In this document: positions 46,493-56,683 of the stretch, piece by piece
Numbering within the stretch: the stretch's first letter is position 1
Layout of the letters: the number at the start of each line of letters is the position of its first letter
Source: JABGPL01 sp964387885
Lineage (GTDB): Bacteria > Electryoneota > AABM5-125-24 > Hatepunaeales > Hatepunaeaceae
Direction: 5' to 3'
Length of the DNA: 64,000 bases
NCBI GenBank assembly: GCA_964387885.1
Contig: CAYLYZ010000005.1
Span: 1 to 64,000 of the forward strand
Notes under the pieces: model-generated
The model's database searches: none
What the model was told of the DNA's origin: nothing
The model's input: only the letters and a program-made list of their open reading frames with translations
Translations under genes and position numbers: made by a program

Positions 46493-46553
46493 CACACACC
46501 TTCCTGTTCCTCAAGCAGGGACGCTTGAGCTACTTGAATAGATTTCCGAGGAG

Positions 46554-47378
46554 CTACCTTATTAAATTCCCGATCCTGTCCCAGCGGATTTTCTTGTGGA
46601 GTTTGTTGAAAGGCATGTATTTATCATGTGAGAAGTAGATAACTAATGCCTTTCCTATTACTTTTTCACGCGGCAGGAAACCCCAGTAGCGGCTGTCCTG
46701 AGAATTGTCCCGGTTATCCCCCATTACAAACAGGTGCCCTTCAGGTACGGTAACAGGACCATAGTTATCCTTGTTTCGTCGTGTCAGATTTGTAGGATAT
46801 ATCTGCGGATCTACACTGGCGGCAGGCATTGTAAGTGAGCTGATAAACTTTGAATGAGGTGGATTCTCAAAAAGCACTCCATCAATGTAAACCTGCTTAT
46901 CGCGAATCTCAACCGTTTGCCCTTCTACAGCAATTAGACGTTTTATATACGACAAATTCGGATCCCGAGGATACCGGAACACGATTATATCACCGGGTTC
47001 AGGTTCTTTAAAAGAAGGCAAACGGAAAAACGGAACGAAAAATCCAACTCTTGTAAAGGGGATTCCGATCCAATCAGGTGACCGAACTCCGTAAACAAAT
47101 TTGTTAACAAGGAGAAAATCCCCAACCAACATTGTGTCTTCCATGCTGCTTGTAGGAATCCTGAAGGCTTCGACCACTCCCAGTCGGATGAAGAATACAA
47201 CTACGATAATTGAAACAACAAGCTCCCCCCATTCGCGAACCGGATTCTGCTTCAGCATTTTCCGATGTTCGGTACGCCAATCTACATATTTTTTCCAGAG
47301 TGATCTATTGTCGCTCTCTTCAGGTGTGACTTCTCTGCCTTTTCCTGCCGGATGAACCGGTTTCTCCTCGTATCCCAC
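46554..47378 (-). CDS. lepB: signal peptidase I
   Basis: LepB removes signal peptides from exported proteins at the outer face of the inner membrane. The 274-residue product has a cytoplasmic N-terminus and one membrane segment (about 50-68). The Ser-Lys dyad is S78 in PTSSM and K146 in YIKRLIAVEG, and the late box is GDNRDNSQDSR. The start is GTG 47378 with AGGA upstream. It is the last gene of a minus-strand series and is followed by a strong terminator. It presumably processes the many exported proteins of this window. Confidence 0.95.
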   Translation of the reverse strand: MGYEEKPVHPAGKGREVTPEESDNRSLWKKYVDWRTEHRKMLKQNPVREWGELVVSIIVVVFFIRLGVVEAFRIPTSSMEDTMLVGDFLLVNKFVYGVRSPDWIGIPFTRVGFFVPFFRLPSFKEPEPGDIIVFRYPRDPNLSYIKRLIAVEGQTVEIRDKQVYIDGVLFENPPHSKFISSLTMPAASVDPQIYPTNLTRRNKDNYGPVTVPEGHLFVMGDNRDNSQDSRYWGFLPREKVIGKALVIYFSHDKYMPFNKLHKKIRWDRIGNLIR

Positions 47379-47487
47379 TTTTTATCCTGTCAAATATTAA
47401 GTTGAAATAACACTGTGTATATATTACGATTAAATCTCGTGAAAGTTCCGATGATTTCAGGAGCGCGTTAGATTTGCATGATTACCT

Positions 47488-48249
47488 TCACGGCTCCCTG
47501 ATCGCCTCGACAAACACCCAGACCTGTTTGTTTTCCTTATCGAGGGCACGACCAACTGTCCTGAAATTTGCAATTCTGACATCTGTTTTATTGACTGTAA
47601 CATCCACCATTTGAGCATCCATTTTCTGCCGGTAATGGTTGACTTCGCTGTGAATTGAATATGCTGCTTCTACCCGCGCAGCACGCTCAGCTTCCAACCA
47701 ACTAAGATTTTGATAATATGAAGTCCTGCATGTTCCGGAGCCACAAGCGATAAAGTCACTGTCCTCAATACATTTTCTCGCTTCCTGAACTGTAGGTGAA
47801 TGTGCAAGCTCTTTGTCTAAATTCACAGGATCTGTCGCAACTAAAACTGCAACAAATTTACCGCGATGGACAGAATCTAAGTGAGTAACACTATTAGCAA
47901 AGCTCTCCAATCCGGATTCGTCAATCCTGAAATCAGCGATTTCTCCCAATGAGAAGGTTCCCGTTGATCCGGAACCTTGGGCTCGTTCACCCTTGACTCT
48001 GCATCCGTGATCTATATACAAGCGTCTGATAGCATCACTGAACGCTTCCTCATAACTGGATTCCATGTTACGAACATAACTCTGAGCAAATCCAACGGCA
48101 AATCTTATCCCATCAACCTCCGGTGTTTCCCAGAACCAGCGAGGCATTAATTGGTCTTCTCCCCCAAATGCAATACTAACAGAAACCAGAGTTACTGAGA
48201 GAATCAAAATTATTCTATAAACCGGATGCAAATTTTGACGGAAATTCAA
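47488..48249 (-). CDS. exported LPP20-like protein
   Basis: A 253-residue protein with a signal peptide (IILILSVTLVSVSIAFG) and an LPP20-like pattern. RWFWETPEVDGIRFAVGFAQ precedes a helix with many alanines (EEAFSDAIRRLY) and strands ending VHRGKFVAVLVAT. The second half contains an unusual cysteine cluster (CIEDSDFIACGSGTC). The LPP20 domain occurs in envelope lipoproteins and FlgT-like proteins; its job is not firmly known. It is one of three LPP20-like genes in a row (48504, 49370) and is upstream of lepB. Confidence 0.68.
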   Translation of the reverse strand: MNFRQNLHPVYRIILILSVTLVSVSIAFGGEDQLMPRWFWETPEVDGIRFAVGFAQSYVRNMESSYEEAFSDAIRRLYIDHGCRVKGERAQGSGSTGTFSLGEIADFRIDESGLESFANSVTHLDSVHRGKFVAVLVATDPVNLDKELAHSPTVQEARKCIEDSDFIACGSGTCRTSYYQNLSWLEAERAARVEAAYSIHSEVNHYRQKMDAQMVDVTVNKTDVRIANFRTVGRALDKENKQVWVFVEAIREP

Positions 48250-48371
48250 GTCTAATCCTTTAGAACAGCTTCAGTAAATAAATAGAAGGGGAAGTACATG
48301 TTGTATTTCCCCTTCTTAAATCATTCGTAACCAGAATGGGACGGATAGTTATTTAATCGCTCCCTGATTAT

Positions 48372-48445
48372 CGGGGAGGACGAGTATACCTACTCGTCTT
48401 TCTTAAATCCTATTCCTTTGCGGATAGTATATCCGCACTCCCCCG
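48372..48445. repeat. composite two-hairpin structured element (copy 2)
   Basis: An outer stem CGGGGAG/CTCCCCCG encloses hairpin 1 (GACGAGTA, loop TACC, TACTCGTC) and hairpin 2 (GCGGATA, loop GTA, TATCCGC). Compared with 35178-35243 the arm bases change on both sides so that pairing is kept. Confidence 0.65.
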
Positions 48446-48503
48446 TTTACTTCACTTCTACACTGGTCACACGCAGAAAAATTCAAACGAGACAACTATT
48501 GGT

Positions 48504-49082
48504 TTAGTTGTTCTGTTTGAATTCCTCGAATTTTTCTACTTCTTTTTCCATTTCCTCAAATGCCTGACTGGCACGGAATCGCGTATAGAGCTCTTCCTTT
48601 TTCTTGAGGTTGTTCATCAACGCCTGGGCACTTTCACCAATTGGGTATTTAAAGAGGACGTAAACATGCATGATCCGTCCGTCCTGGCGCACATCGATTT
48701 CCACTTGTTTTACCCCGCGGAGAGTAGTGGCGACAACTTCTTTTGTCGCAGATGTGAATTGATCGAGCATTTGCGATGCATCATCATCACCCATTATCTC
48801 TTCCTGGAATCGCTTTGTAAGATTGTTAAGTCTCAGTTCCTGTTGCTTGGCAATTGCCGTCCGCGCTGCAGTATTTGCTTTCTCTTTCGCCATACCGAGG
48901 TCGGAAGACTTGCCTTCACCGGTTCCCCAGAGGTGATCCGGATCTTCAGGTGGCATCAGATACCAATCCGGGAGATTGAGGGAATTCGCATCTTCTTTAA
49001 CTGGCGGAGCAGATCCACCACATCCCCAGAAGGTCATGCTGACAAACAACATCACTACAGCTAAGCAAATTAATCTTTTCAT
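48504..49082 (-). CDS. LPP20-family lipoprotein
   Basis: A 192-residue lipoprotein (VSMTFWGCGG, lipobox cysteine at about 21). The LPP20 domain shows LPDWYLMPPEDPDHLWGTGEG, an alanine-rich helix AKEKANTAARTAIAKQQEL, and a strand pair TLRGVKQVEIDVRQDGRIMHVYVLFKY. A charged helical tail follows. The domain is the same as in the neighbouring 506-residue protein. It is likely anchored in the outer membrane; the partner is unknown. It starts at ATG 49082 after AAGAGGAGTTAAA. The 287-base gap upstream probably holds its own promoter. Confidence 0.82.
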   Translation of the reverse strand: MKRLICLAVVMLFVSMTFWGCGGSAPPVKEDANSLNLPDWYLMPPEDPDHLWGTGEGKSSDLGMAKEKANTAARTAIAKQQELRLNNLTKRFQEEIMGDDDASQMLDQFTSATKEVVATTLRGVKQVEIDVRQDGRIMHVYVLFKYPIGESAQALMNNLKKKEELYTRFRASQAFEEMEKEVEKFEEFKQNN

Positions 49083-49369
49083 TTTAACTCCTCTTACTTT
49101 GATTATTGTAAGAATTTAAACTTCTGCGTAATCGTCGCATTCTGAGAGATTCTCATTCAGATCAGATCACATTTTATTTCAATCCTGGAACATACTCAAG
49201 GACGTTTCAAATCTTCTAACAGAACATGATGGCTAACTGTATTAATAATATAGGTAATTATCGCAGATAAACAATCTTAAGCGACCTGCAGTTATCATTA
49301 ATTCCGGCTCTAAATTGTACTCGAAACCAGCCAAAATACCCCGGATTCAGCATGGAATTGAACCAAACT

Positions 49370-50890
49370 CTACATGGTATTCTGCTTTTGCCTGTGTGTT
49401 TCCCTTATTTTTTTTATCAGTTCACGGGCTGAAGAGACCTTCTCTCCGGCTGTAACCTTTGATAAATGCCTCATGGCTTCACTGTAGTTGCCTTGATCGA
49501 AACAAGTCTTGCCTTTTTCATATTCTTCTCTGGATACCTTTGAATTCACTTTATTAAGCTTTTCTCCTGCACCAGCTAATAATTTCGCCATTTGTTTCCT
49601 GGCAATTTTCAGCTTCTTATAAGATTTGTCAATCGCTTTCTTTGCTGATTTCTTGTCAAGTCCATTAGCAGTAATGGAAAGACTGCCAACTAATTCATCC
49701 GATGTTTTCACCTTCATGAACAGGTCAAGTTCTGTCTTAACCTGATACATTTTTCCGTCAAATCCATCAACTTCATTTGCTTCAACAGGTACCATTGTCC
49801 CCGTTAGCAAATACGGAGCATCTTCACTTATATAGTGTCCGAGTTTGGTAACAGATTTGGAAACGGTACTCTCAGCTTTTTCAATTCGATCCCCATTTTC
49901 ATCGAGTATCTCAACTGTAAATGAGACCGGATTCGTTTCAGATATGTCATATCTGAAAACCGCTTCCAGATCACTCAAATCTTTTTTAAAAACTGGCGGA
50001 ATTTTAAGTGGATCAATGGATATTGAAGCCTTGCCTTTTTCATCTCCGATGGCTTCAATCCAGAATTCTACCTTCCCATTAACATCGGTATATAGCCGCT
50101 CACTTGTTTTTCGCTCTTCATCTTTTATCCTCAGTCGGACATTTGGCATTTCGATTTCGTCGTCACCGTAATTCACTCCGACGACCAATGGTTCAGTGAG
50201 CAAATATCCGTTCTTCCCGATTTGTTTATCTCCCGAAACCTTTTCAAGTTTGATCCTCCCGAGCACCTTTCTGACTTCGGAAAGAATAGCAGGACCGGCC
50301 ATTGCTTCAACACCGTAAGGTATTCTCGAAAATGCATTATACAGGGAAGCTCTCGCAATAAGATCAGCAACAAGCTCATCGGTACCCATTAACATTTCCA
50401 ATGCTTCAAAGACTTTGCCCTCACCAAGCATATCTTTGCTGTCATCTCGAATTTTTTGAATTACAGACCGTTTCTGGTCAAGTTCACCTTTTAAATCACG
50501 AAGAAAGTCGGCTTTTGAAAGAGCTAGCATAAGATAATAATCTTCACCATCTCGTTCCTTTTCTATTACCTGCGCACCGCGGATAGTTACACTCGTGAAA
50601 GATTTAGTTGCAGATTTAAAGGTCTCAACGATGTGCTCCCTGTCATCGACAATGTAGGACTCGAGAAAGGTCTGCGATTCAGCTTCGATTTTAATTTCAA
50701 TCTGGCCAGCGAGATCCGCTCCGGCTTTCTCCTGTGCAATATCATATGTTGAACCTGAACCAACACCAATGATGTGGGTTTCAGGATCAACCTGATTATA
50801 TTCATAAGAAATGAACCATTTTGGCGGACCAGCTACAACGCATCCGACTAAAAGAAAAAAGATGACAGCTGTCAAGTTTCTGTATATCAT
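49370..50890 (-). CDS. LPP20-domain lipoprotein with Ig-like and TPR regions
   Basis: A 506-residue protein. The lipoprotein signal (FFLLVGC, cysteine near 17) is followed by an LPP20 domain at about 22-135 (PPKWFISYEY, IIGVGSGSTYDIAQEKAGADLAGQI, VTIRGAQVIEKERDGEDYYLMLAL). A helical part comes next, then an Ig-like/Cna-B-like segment (NVRLRIKDEERKTSERLYTD), and a C-terminal TPR-like helix pair (EEYEKGKTCFDQGNYSEAMRHLSKV). It starts at ATG 50890 with GGAG 6 bases upstream, only 3 bases after the previous stop, so the two are certainly co-transcribed. Probably a periplasmic scaffold. Confidence 0.82.
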   Translation of the reverse strand: MIYRNLTAVIFFLLVGCVVAGPPKWFISYEYNQVDPETHIIGVGSGSTYDIAQEKAGADLAGQIEIKIEAESQTFLESYIVDDREHIVETFKSATKSFTSVTIRGAQVIEKERDGEDYYLMLALSKADFLRDLKGELDQKRSVIQKIRDDSKDMLGEGKVFEALEMLMGTDELVADLIARASLYNAFSRIPYGVEAMAGPAILSEVRKVLGRIKLEKVSGDKQIGKNGYLLTEPLVVGVNYGDDEIEMPNVRLRIKDEERKTSERLYTDVNGKVEFWIEAIGDEKGKASISIDPLKIPPVFKKDLSDLEAVFRYDISETNPVSFTVEILDENGDRIEKAESTVSKSVTKLGHYISEDAPYLLTGTMVPVEANEVDGFDGKMYQVKTELDLFMKVKTSDELVGSLSITANGLDKKSAKKAIDKSYKKLKIARKQMAKLLAGAGEKLNKVNSKVSREEYEKGKTCFDQGNYSEAMRHLSKVTAGEKVSSARELIKKIRETHRQKQNTM

Positions 50891-50893
50891 GAA

Positions 50894-52189
50894 TTACTCC
50901 ATCTCGACTTTGAATATTAAGAGTTTACCGGTTCGGTTAACTTCTCTTAGTACTCCATCGGAGAACTCTTCCTCAAACATCTTTCTTAGTTTTCGCGATA
51001 CTTTTGAGGGTTTCGCATATTTTTCGTTATCAACCCATATTAAATAATCGAGTGTCTGGGATGTAGCAACGACCTCCTTATATCTTTCGTTCTTAGTGAT
51101 TTCGTCCAGGATTTCCGCAAAAATATCCTGGATATCCGTAACCTCATCAGCATCGAAATCAGTTGAAATACTCACAATTACTTTGTACTGCAAACCATTC
51201 TTAATGTCCTCTTTCCAATATGCGGTTGTAAGGCTTAAGACCTTATCCACTCCATCCGCAACAGCATTTTCAATCAGCACCAATTCAGGATCTGTCGTAG
51301 ATGGTGAATAACCGGTGGCAGATCCCAACAAGCGTGATGTGGTCGTCTCGTATGCGTTTACGTTTATTATTGCCTTTTTGGTTCCAAACTTGTCATCTGC
51401 GACATTTATCTTGTAAGTAATATAAATATCACTGCCAATCGACAGTGCTAACCGATACGAATAATCCTCTTCTACATCTCCTAATGATTGCTGAGCTGCG
51501 GAAAAATCGGCTATCTTTGAAGACTGCTCGGGAACAATAACATCGTATCTTTTTGTTGAGAGATACTCCTTGATTACCGTAGCTCCCTGCTGGAGCTTCG
51601 GATCTGACTGAAGAACATCAATTGGATTTTTCCCTTTCTTAACTTCAGGTAAAACCATAATATTTGGCAGTCCCATTTCTTCAGCAAGTTCAGCCTTGAT
51701 GATACCTTGGGCAACGAATTCATTTCGAATTGCCTCTCGGTTCACCTTGAATGCCTTTTCAATGAGCAGCTCATATTTCCTTTTCTTCTTAATTTCACGC
51801 TTGGTGCGTTTAAGAAGTTCCGTACCTTCCCAGGCTATAAACCTGCGGAGGTTTTCAAGCTCAAAGAAAGATTCCTGAATTTCAGTGAATGCGAGTTTTT
51901 CTTCAGCTTGAGTAAGTAATGGAGTTGTACCACCGAGGATTACGAAGTATACTGCAGTTCTGCGAGCATCATCTTCAGCACTTTTAAGTAGATAATTCTC
52001 GCGATCTTTTGATTTGGAGTCACCCTTTTCCCAGATACCAGTCCCTCCGGCGTAAACCATTAATTCCATTGGGTTGGCAGATTCTATCAGTGTCCCTTGT
52101 TTGGAACGAGGCATGTTGCTGCCATCAATTTCAAATGCTAATCCTGAAATCAGACAGACTATCACTGCCAGACCTATCCATCGTGTCAT
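50894..52189 (-). CDS. exported DUF6175-like protein
   Basis: A 431-residue protein with a signal peptide (IGLAVIVCLISGLAFE) and an N-terminal FlgT/LPP20-like part (MVYAGGTGIWEKGDSKSKDRENYLLKSAEDDARRTAVYF). A CsgG-like alpha/beta domain follows, with GLPNIMVLPEV and a strand ITYKINVADD. The match to DUF6175 is from memory of the family pattern and should be treated as likely, not proven. ATG 52189 is chosen because GGAGG lies 8 bases upstream; a longer reading from 52252 adds an implausible leader. It is the first gene of a tight pair with the 506-residue lipoprotein. The arrangement suggests an envelope complex. Confidence 0.72.
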   Translation of the reverse strand: MTRWIGLAVIVCLISGLAFEIDGSNMPRSKQGTLIESANPMELMVYAGGTGIWEKGDSKSKDRENYLLKSAEDDARRTAVYFVILGGTTPLLTQAEEKLAFTEIQESFFELENLRRFIAWEGTELLKRTKREIKKKRKYELLIEKAFKVNREAIRNEFVAQGIIKAELAEEMGLPNIMVLPEVKKGKNPIDVLQSDPKLQQGATVIKEYLSTKRYDVIVPEQSSKIADFSAAQQSLGDVEEDYSYRLALSIGSDIYITYKINVADDKFGTKKAIINVNAYETTTSRLLGSATGYSPSTTDPELVLIENAVADGVDKVLSLTTAYWKEDIKNGLQYKVIVSISTDFDADEVTDIQDIFAEILDEITKNERYKEVVATSQTLDYLIWVDNEKYAKPSKVSRKLRKMFEEEFSDGVLREVNRTGKLLIFKVEME

Positions 52190-52321
52190 TATATTTCCCT
52201 CCGGTAGAATTCTCAAAGGACCTGCATTATTACAAAAATATAAAGTTCTCACTTCGCAGAGTCAATAGGAAAAAAAGGCACTATTATACCTAATTCAATG
52301 ACAGCCTCGAACAACAGACCG

Positions 52322-53497
52322 TCATTCACGCGATTCCCAATAGCGTTTAACACCCTTGAAAGCATGATAAGCACCGAGAATCCCAGCGATATTCATCGCC
52401 AAAAAGTGAAAAGCTGATGTTGCAAATATCACCCGTTTTCCGAATTTATCCAGAAAGCCACCAATTAAGGCTAAAATAATAATTGCACCAATCAAAATCG
52501 CCGTTGTTTGATAAAACGGGCAGAAATCACATATCAAGAAAATAGAGACTGCTCCTGAAGCAAATAGAAATGGACTTATCCAACGCAATATTTTATAACA
52601 TATTACGAGGATAAAATCAAGAAATCCCGCTTTCCAACTAAGGCTTAAAACCCTTGGTATACTAAGGAAATTATATGCCGCCATCCTGGTTCGACGACCA
52701 AATTCCGCTTTTATAGTATCAAGGGTCTCTTCTGATGCACTTGCCTCAGGAATCATCAATACCCTATATCCCAAAGCTCTGACTTCAAGAGGAATCACAA
52801 GGTCATCATGAACAGGCGTGCTCCCGAGAGGTCTAAATAATTTTTTCCTGAGCGAGTAAAATCCACCAAAGGCTCCGATAACTCTTCCCAACTTGCTAAG
52901 CCCGATTTTTATATTGCTCTCATACCCGGCAAATTGTCCCTCACCCTCTACATTTTTACCGGATAATGGTGGAATCCGATTTAAAACACCACAAACTGCG
53001 CCAACACGAGGATCACTATAGGGTTGAATCAGTTTTTTTATTGCATTTTTTCTAAACTCAATGTTTGCATCTGTAATTACCACAATATCATGCTTCGCAA
53101 TTGGAATAATTGAATCCAGTATGCCGAACTTCCCGCTTCGATCAGGCATTTCAATCAACTCGACTCCACGATCAACATAGGATCGCACAATTTCAACAGT
53201 TCTGTCATTTGATTGATCGGAAGCAATCAGAATCTGCAACTTCTCTTTGGGATAATCGCTTTCGAGCAGATTTTCAATTCTTGCACCAATATGATTTTCT
53301 TCATTATGAGCAGGAACCAGGACGGTAACTGAGGGTAGATTGTCATCATTAAATGCACGTATGTCCGTCGGTTTTTTGCGGTAAACTATCGGAGCAATCA
53401 GTTTAAGGAATAAATACGGAAAACCGATATATGTAATGAAAACACCTAATACCGATATCCAGAAAATAATTGAGGCCGTTGCCTGAATGTTGGTCAT
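52322..53497 (-). CDS. membrane glycosyltransferase family 2
   Basis: A 391-residue GT2 enzyme of the processive/BcsA-like type. It has an N-terminal membrane segment (IIFWISVLGVFITYIGFPYLFL) and then a GT-A domain. The motifs are VLVPAHNEENHIGARIENLL, the metal-binding region VVITDANIEF, the acceptor-site HDDLVIPLEVRALGY and the late GRRTRMAAYNFL. Three C-terminal membrane segments follow. It probably makes or extends an extracellular or lipid-linked glycan; the sugar is unknown. ATG 53497 overlaps the TGA of the TPR gene upstream (ATGA), so translation is coupled. An earlier start at 53536 would lie inside that gene. Confidence 0.88.
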   Translation of the reverse strand: MTNIQATASIIFWISVLGVFITYIGFPYLFLKLIAPIVYRKKPTDIRAFNDDNLPSVTVLVPAHNEENHIGARIENLLESDYPKEKLQILIASDQSNDRTVEIVRSYVDRGVELIEMPDRSGKFGILDSIIPIAKHDIVVITDANIEFRKNAIKKLIQPYSDPRVGAVCGVLNRIPPLSGKNVEGEGQFAGYESNIKIGLSKLGRVIGAFGGFYSLRKKLFRPLGSTPVHDDLVIPLEVRALGYRVLMIPEASASEETLDTIKAEFGRRTRMAAYNFLSIPRVLSLSWKAGFLDFILVICYKILRWISPFLFASGAVSIFLICDFCPFYQTTAILIGAIIILALIGGFLDKFGKRVIFATSAFHFLAMNIAGILGAYHAFKGVKRYWESRE

Positions 53498-56400
53498 GGC
53501 AGAGTTTTCATCATTTGATCTGCTTTTTGTCCCCAATGATCAACACCATGTGTTGATTTAACTCTCTCAAGCAGTCTTTGTGCATCCGGAATTTTATCAA
53601 TGTCTATCATCAACCGGGCAGCTTCAATTTGGGCATGTGCAATCCAATCCACATATGCTTCAAATAAATATCGAACCTTTAAATAACCATCTATTGCTTC
53701 CTGGGTTCTCCCTAATTGAGATAGAATTCGACCCGTTTCAAATTGCGCCTCAGCTCCGACCTCATCTGATCTCTCCACTGAAATTCGCATCACCCTTTCC
53801 AACGCTTCTTCACTTCGTCCCAGATCTGATAATGCTCGCGCAGTTTCAACCTCGGCTCTGGCAGAGATTGGATCTAATGATTTTTCTGTGATTAGTTGTT
53901 TAAGCAGCTCTAATGACTGGTCAGGTTTCCCGAAAGCTCGCAGGATCGTACCTTCGAGAAGTCTTGCTTCACGGGCAATCTCCGCAGTTGGATGATTGGT
54001 GCGAATTCTAATAAAAAATGGCAGAGACGCCGTTGAATCTCCAAGTCCCACCTGAACCTGTCCGGAAAAAAATAGTGCTTGTGGTGTGAGAGAATGGTTG
54101 GTAAATCGCTTTTCCATTTCCGCCCATGTGTTAAGCGCTTCAATGGAATCCATCGCCCCAAGATGAGCTCTCCCTTTCCAGAGAAATGCTGCAGGAGCTA
54201 ATTCGCTCTCCGGATAATGCTGAATCAACCTTTCATATGCACCCGCAGCATGTAAATAGTCACCGTTATTATACAGCAGATCACCTATTCGCATGGCAAG
54301 ATCATCAACCAGAGGACTGTCCGGATTGTCTTCGGCAAATTGATCTGCGACCTTCATAGCCCGATCCATATCTCCGAGTTGGACAGCACACCACTGCAAT
54401 CCACTGATAGCATCTCCGACTATCGGAGAATCCGGGAAGTCACTGATAACTCTCTCATATCCATCAGCAGCTTCTTTGAAGCGTTTCAGATTATAGAGCG
54501 CATCAGCATAGCCATAGGTAGCTTGTGGCAGATAGGGTGAAGAAGAAAAGGTCAAAGAGAACTCTGTATACTTCTCTGCAGCTTCTTCAAAACGTTCGGC
54601 TCTGAAGAGTGACCACCCTACCATATACAGAGCATCATCCCCGAGTTCAGAACCGGGATATGCATCTGCATGAAAGCTGAACCCACCGGCAGCTTCGCTG
54701 AATCGATCGAGTTTCAGGAGCGTCACTGCCCATTGATAATGTGCCCTGAGATGCTCATCTCCATCGGGATATTTAGTATAAAATCGTCGATATGCCTCTT
54801 CTGCTCGCTTATAATCCTTCGCACTGAAACGACTGTCTGCAATTCTAAGCTCAGCATCAAGAGCATATTTACTATCCGGATGCTTCTCAATAAAATCTGT
54901 AAACATATCTGCAGCCGTTCCAAACTCACCGTTTTTATAAAGTGCCCATCCTCGACCATATCTGGCTTCTTCAATCATTGCACTTTCCGGGAAACGCTGA
55001 ATCAATGAACGATATGCGGACTCAGCTCCTCGCGCATCACCGGCATTGTATCGCGTTTCACCCAACCAGAATAATGCATCCTGAATACGGTCTGAATCAG
55101 GATATTTCTCTATCAGGTCTTCATAATATTTTGCAGCCTGTTCATTGTTTTCAGTTTTATGAGAAAGATACCCGACCGAAAACAACATCTCTTCTTCATC
55201 TTCAGGATGAGGATTCAAGCTCAAGCCAATCTTGCACGCTTCAAGAGCGCGATTGTCTTCTCCATCTGATTGCAAGGTTGCGCCCTGTAAACGATAAACC
55301 CTGGCGCGCGATTGATCGTCCATCGGAGCTTGAACAGCTACTTCAAGTGTCTTTGAAGCAACTCTATAATCCCCCAGACGAAAAAGCTCCCTTCCAACCT
55401 CAGTTAATGACATTCCTGCTTCGGGAGACTCTGGCCACTGTTCAGCAACACGCCGCCATAGTTGAAGAGCTCCTTCCTCTTCACCTGCCTTTGATAATGC
55501 TGATGCAGCCTCATATAACGCCTGAGGAGCAAGATCGCTTTCCGGGAATCTCTCCGCCACCTGAGAAAACCATTTTCCAGCTTCTGGAAATGACTGCAAT
55601 TCAGAAGCAATCCAACCAAGTGCAAACATCGATTGTGGAGCCGGATCAGAACTGGAATCGGCTTCTATTACTTTCAGATAATATGACTGTGCCTCAACAT
55701 GATTTTTATTCTCATATTGGATTTCACCAAGCAGAAAATTGGCATGCCGCTTGATTTCCTCTTCGACCTGAAGATTGATGACTTTTTCGAGAAGTTCACC
55801 TGCACCAGATGAATCCCCGGTTTTATGGCGCAGGAAGCCGGCTCGATATAGGGCAGACGGTGTTGATTCTGCCTGAGGGTAACTCGTCCAGACTATGTAA
55901 TATGCAGCGAGTGCAGCATCGAAGTCACCACGCTGTTCATGGATATATCCGGTTGAATAGGCTGCCCATGGAGTATAGTGATGTTCGGGATACCTATCAA
56001 CCAGATTTCGGTAGCTCCGCAAAGCCAGGGAAGTATCGCCCGAAGCCAGAGCAGATTCCCCGGTCCAGTAAATCGCATCCGGTATTAAATGACTGATAGG
56101 GTGATCAGATTGAAGCCTGGCAAGAGTTGTTTGTGCTTCATCATATTGCCCTGATTCAAATGATGCTTGTCCAATTCTGAGTAACGCTTCATCAACAAGT
56201 TCGGAAAAAGGGTGTTTAGTGACGAAACTATCCATAGCATTCTTGCAAGCTTTCCATCCATTTAGGCGGAAATGACACTCTCCCATCAGATAAAGCGCTT
56301 GAGGAGCTCGGTCACCATCTTGCCAGCGTATAAGATACTCATTGAATCGAGATACCGCTCTCTCAAATTGCCCATCACGATACAAACCAACACCATATGC

Positions 56401-56532
56401 AAACTCTTTATCTGATTCGGCATTGGCATGTGCTGAACTCGCAAAAATACAGAGCAGAAGAAACAAGATTACTACATTTGAAGCAGAAACCTTTACTCCG
56501 CCGACATTTTTCCAATCTTGAGAAGGGTTCAA
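53494..56532 (-). CDS. large exported TPR protein
   Basis: A protein of about 1012 residues with an N-terminal hydrophobic signal (NVVILFLLLCIFASSAHA). The rest is almost wholly TPR pairs, about 25 of them, with the BamD/YbgF consensus (A.Y..G..L...G....A...Y..L....P.S). It is a long solenoid, likely periplasmic, that could organise a glycan or protein export complex. Such solenoids accompany poly-GlcNAc or alginate-type synthases, which fits the overlapping GT2 gene. The start is uncertain: TTG 56532 lacks a ribosome site and the signal would begin 18 residues in. Confidence 0.8.
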   Translation of the reverse strand: MNPSQDWKNVGGVKVSASNVVILFLLLCIFASSAHANAESDKEFAYGVGLYRDGQFERAVSRFNEYLIRWQDGDRAPQALYLMGECHFRLNGWKACKNAMDSFVTKHPFSELVDEALLRIGQASFESGQYDEAQTTLARLQSDHPISHLIPDAIYWTGESALASGDTSLALRSYRNLVDRYPEHHYTPWAAYSTGYIHEQRGDFDAALAAYYIVWTSYPQAESTPSALYRAGFLRHKTGDSSGAGELLEKVINLQVEEEIKRHANFLLGEIQYENKNHVEAQSYYLKVIEADSSSDPAPQSMFALGWIASELQSFPEAGKWFSQVAERFPESDLAPQALYEAASALSKAGEEEGALQLWRRVAEQWPESPEAGMSLTEVGRELFRLGDYRVASKTLEVAVQAPMDDQSRARVYRLQGATLQSDGEDNRALEACKIGLSLNPHPEDEEEMLFSVGYLSHKTENNEQAAKYYEDLIEKYPDSDRIQDALFWLGETRYNAGDARGAESAYRSLIQRFPESAMIEEARYGRGWALYKNGEFGTAADMFTDFIEKHPDSKYALDAELRIADSRFSAKDYKRAEEAYRRFYTKYPDGDEHLRAHYQWAVTLLKLDRFSEAAGGFSFHADAYPGSELGDDALYMVGWSLFRAERFEEAAEKYTEFSLTFSSSPYLPQATYGYADALYNLKRFKEAADGYERVISDFPDSPIVGDAISGLQWCAVQLGDMDRAMKVADQFAEDNPDSPLVDDLAMRIGDLLYNNGDYLHAAGAYERLIQHYPESELAPAAFLWKGRAHLGAMDSIEALNTWAEMEKRFTNHSLTPQALFFSGQVQVGLGDSTASLPFFIRIRTNHPTAEIAREARLLEGTILRAFGKPDQSLELLKQLITEKSLDPISARAEVETARALSDLGRSEEALERVMRISVERSDEVGAEAQFETGRILSQLGRTQEAIDGYLKVRYLFEAYVDWIAHAQIEAARLMIDIDKIPDAQRLLERVKSTHGVDHWGQKADQMMKTLP

Positions 56533-56683
56533 AGCGTTAAGCTATCTGTTGTTTTTGTGCAGAAATACTGAATATAAATGGAACAGTTCATAATTAGAAA
56601 AGTTCCCAGGTTACACCCGTTGTAATATATGCTGTACACAGAGATGTGTCAAGCATCGAAACAGGTCTGTTGTCCGCGGATAA

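Noticed and set aside
52190..52252. N-terminal extension of the DUF6175-like protein
   Set aside because: GGAGG stands before ATG 52189 and the extension reads through the leader.
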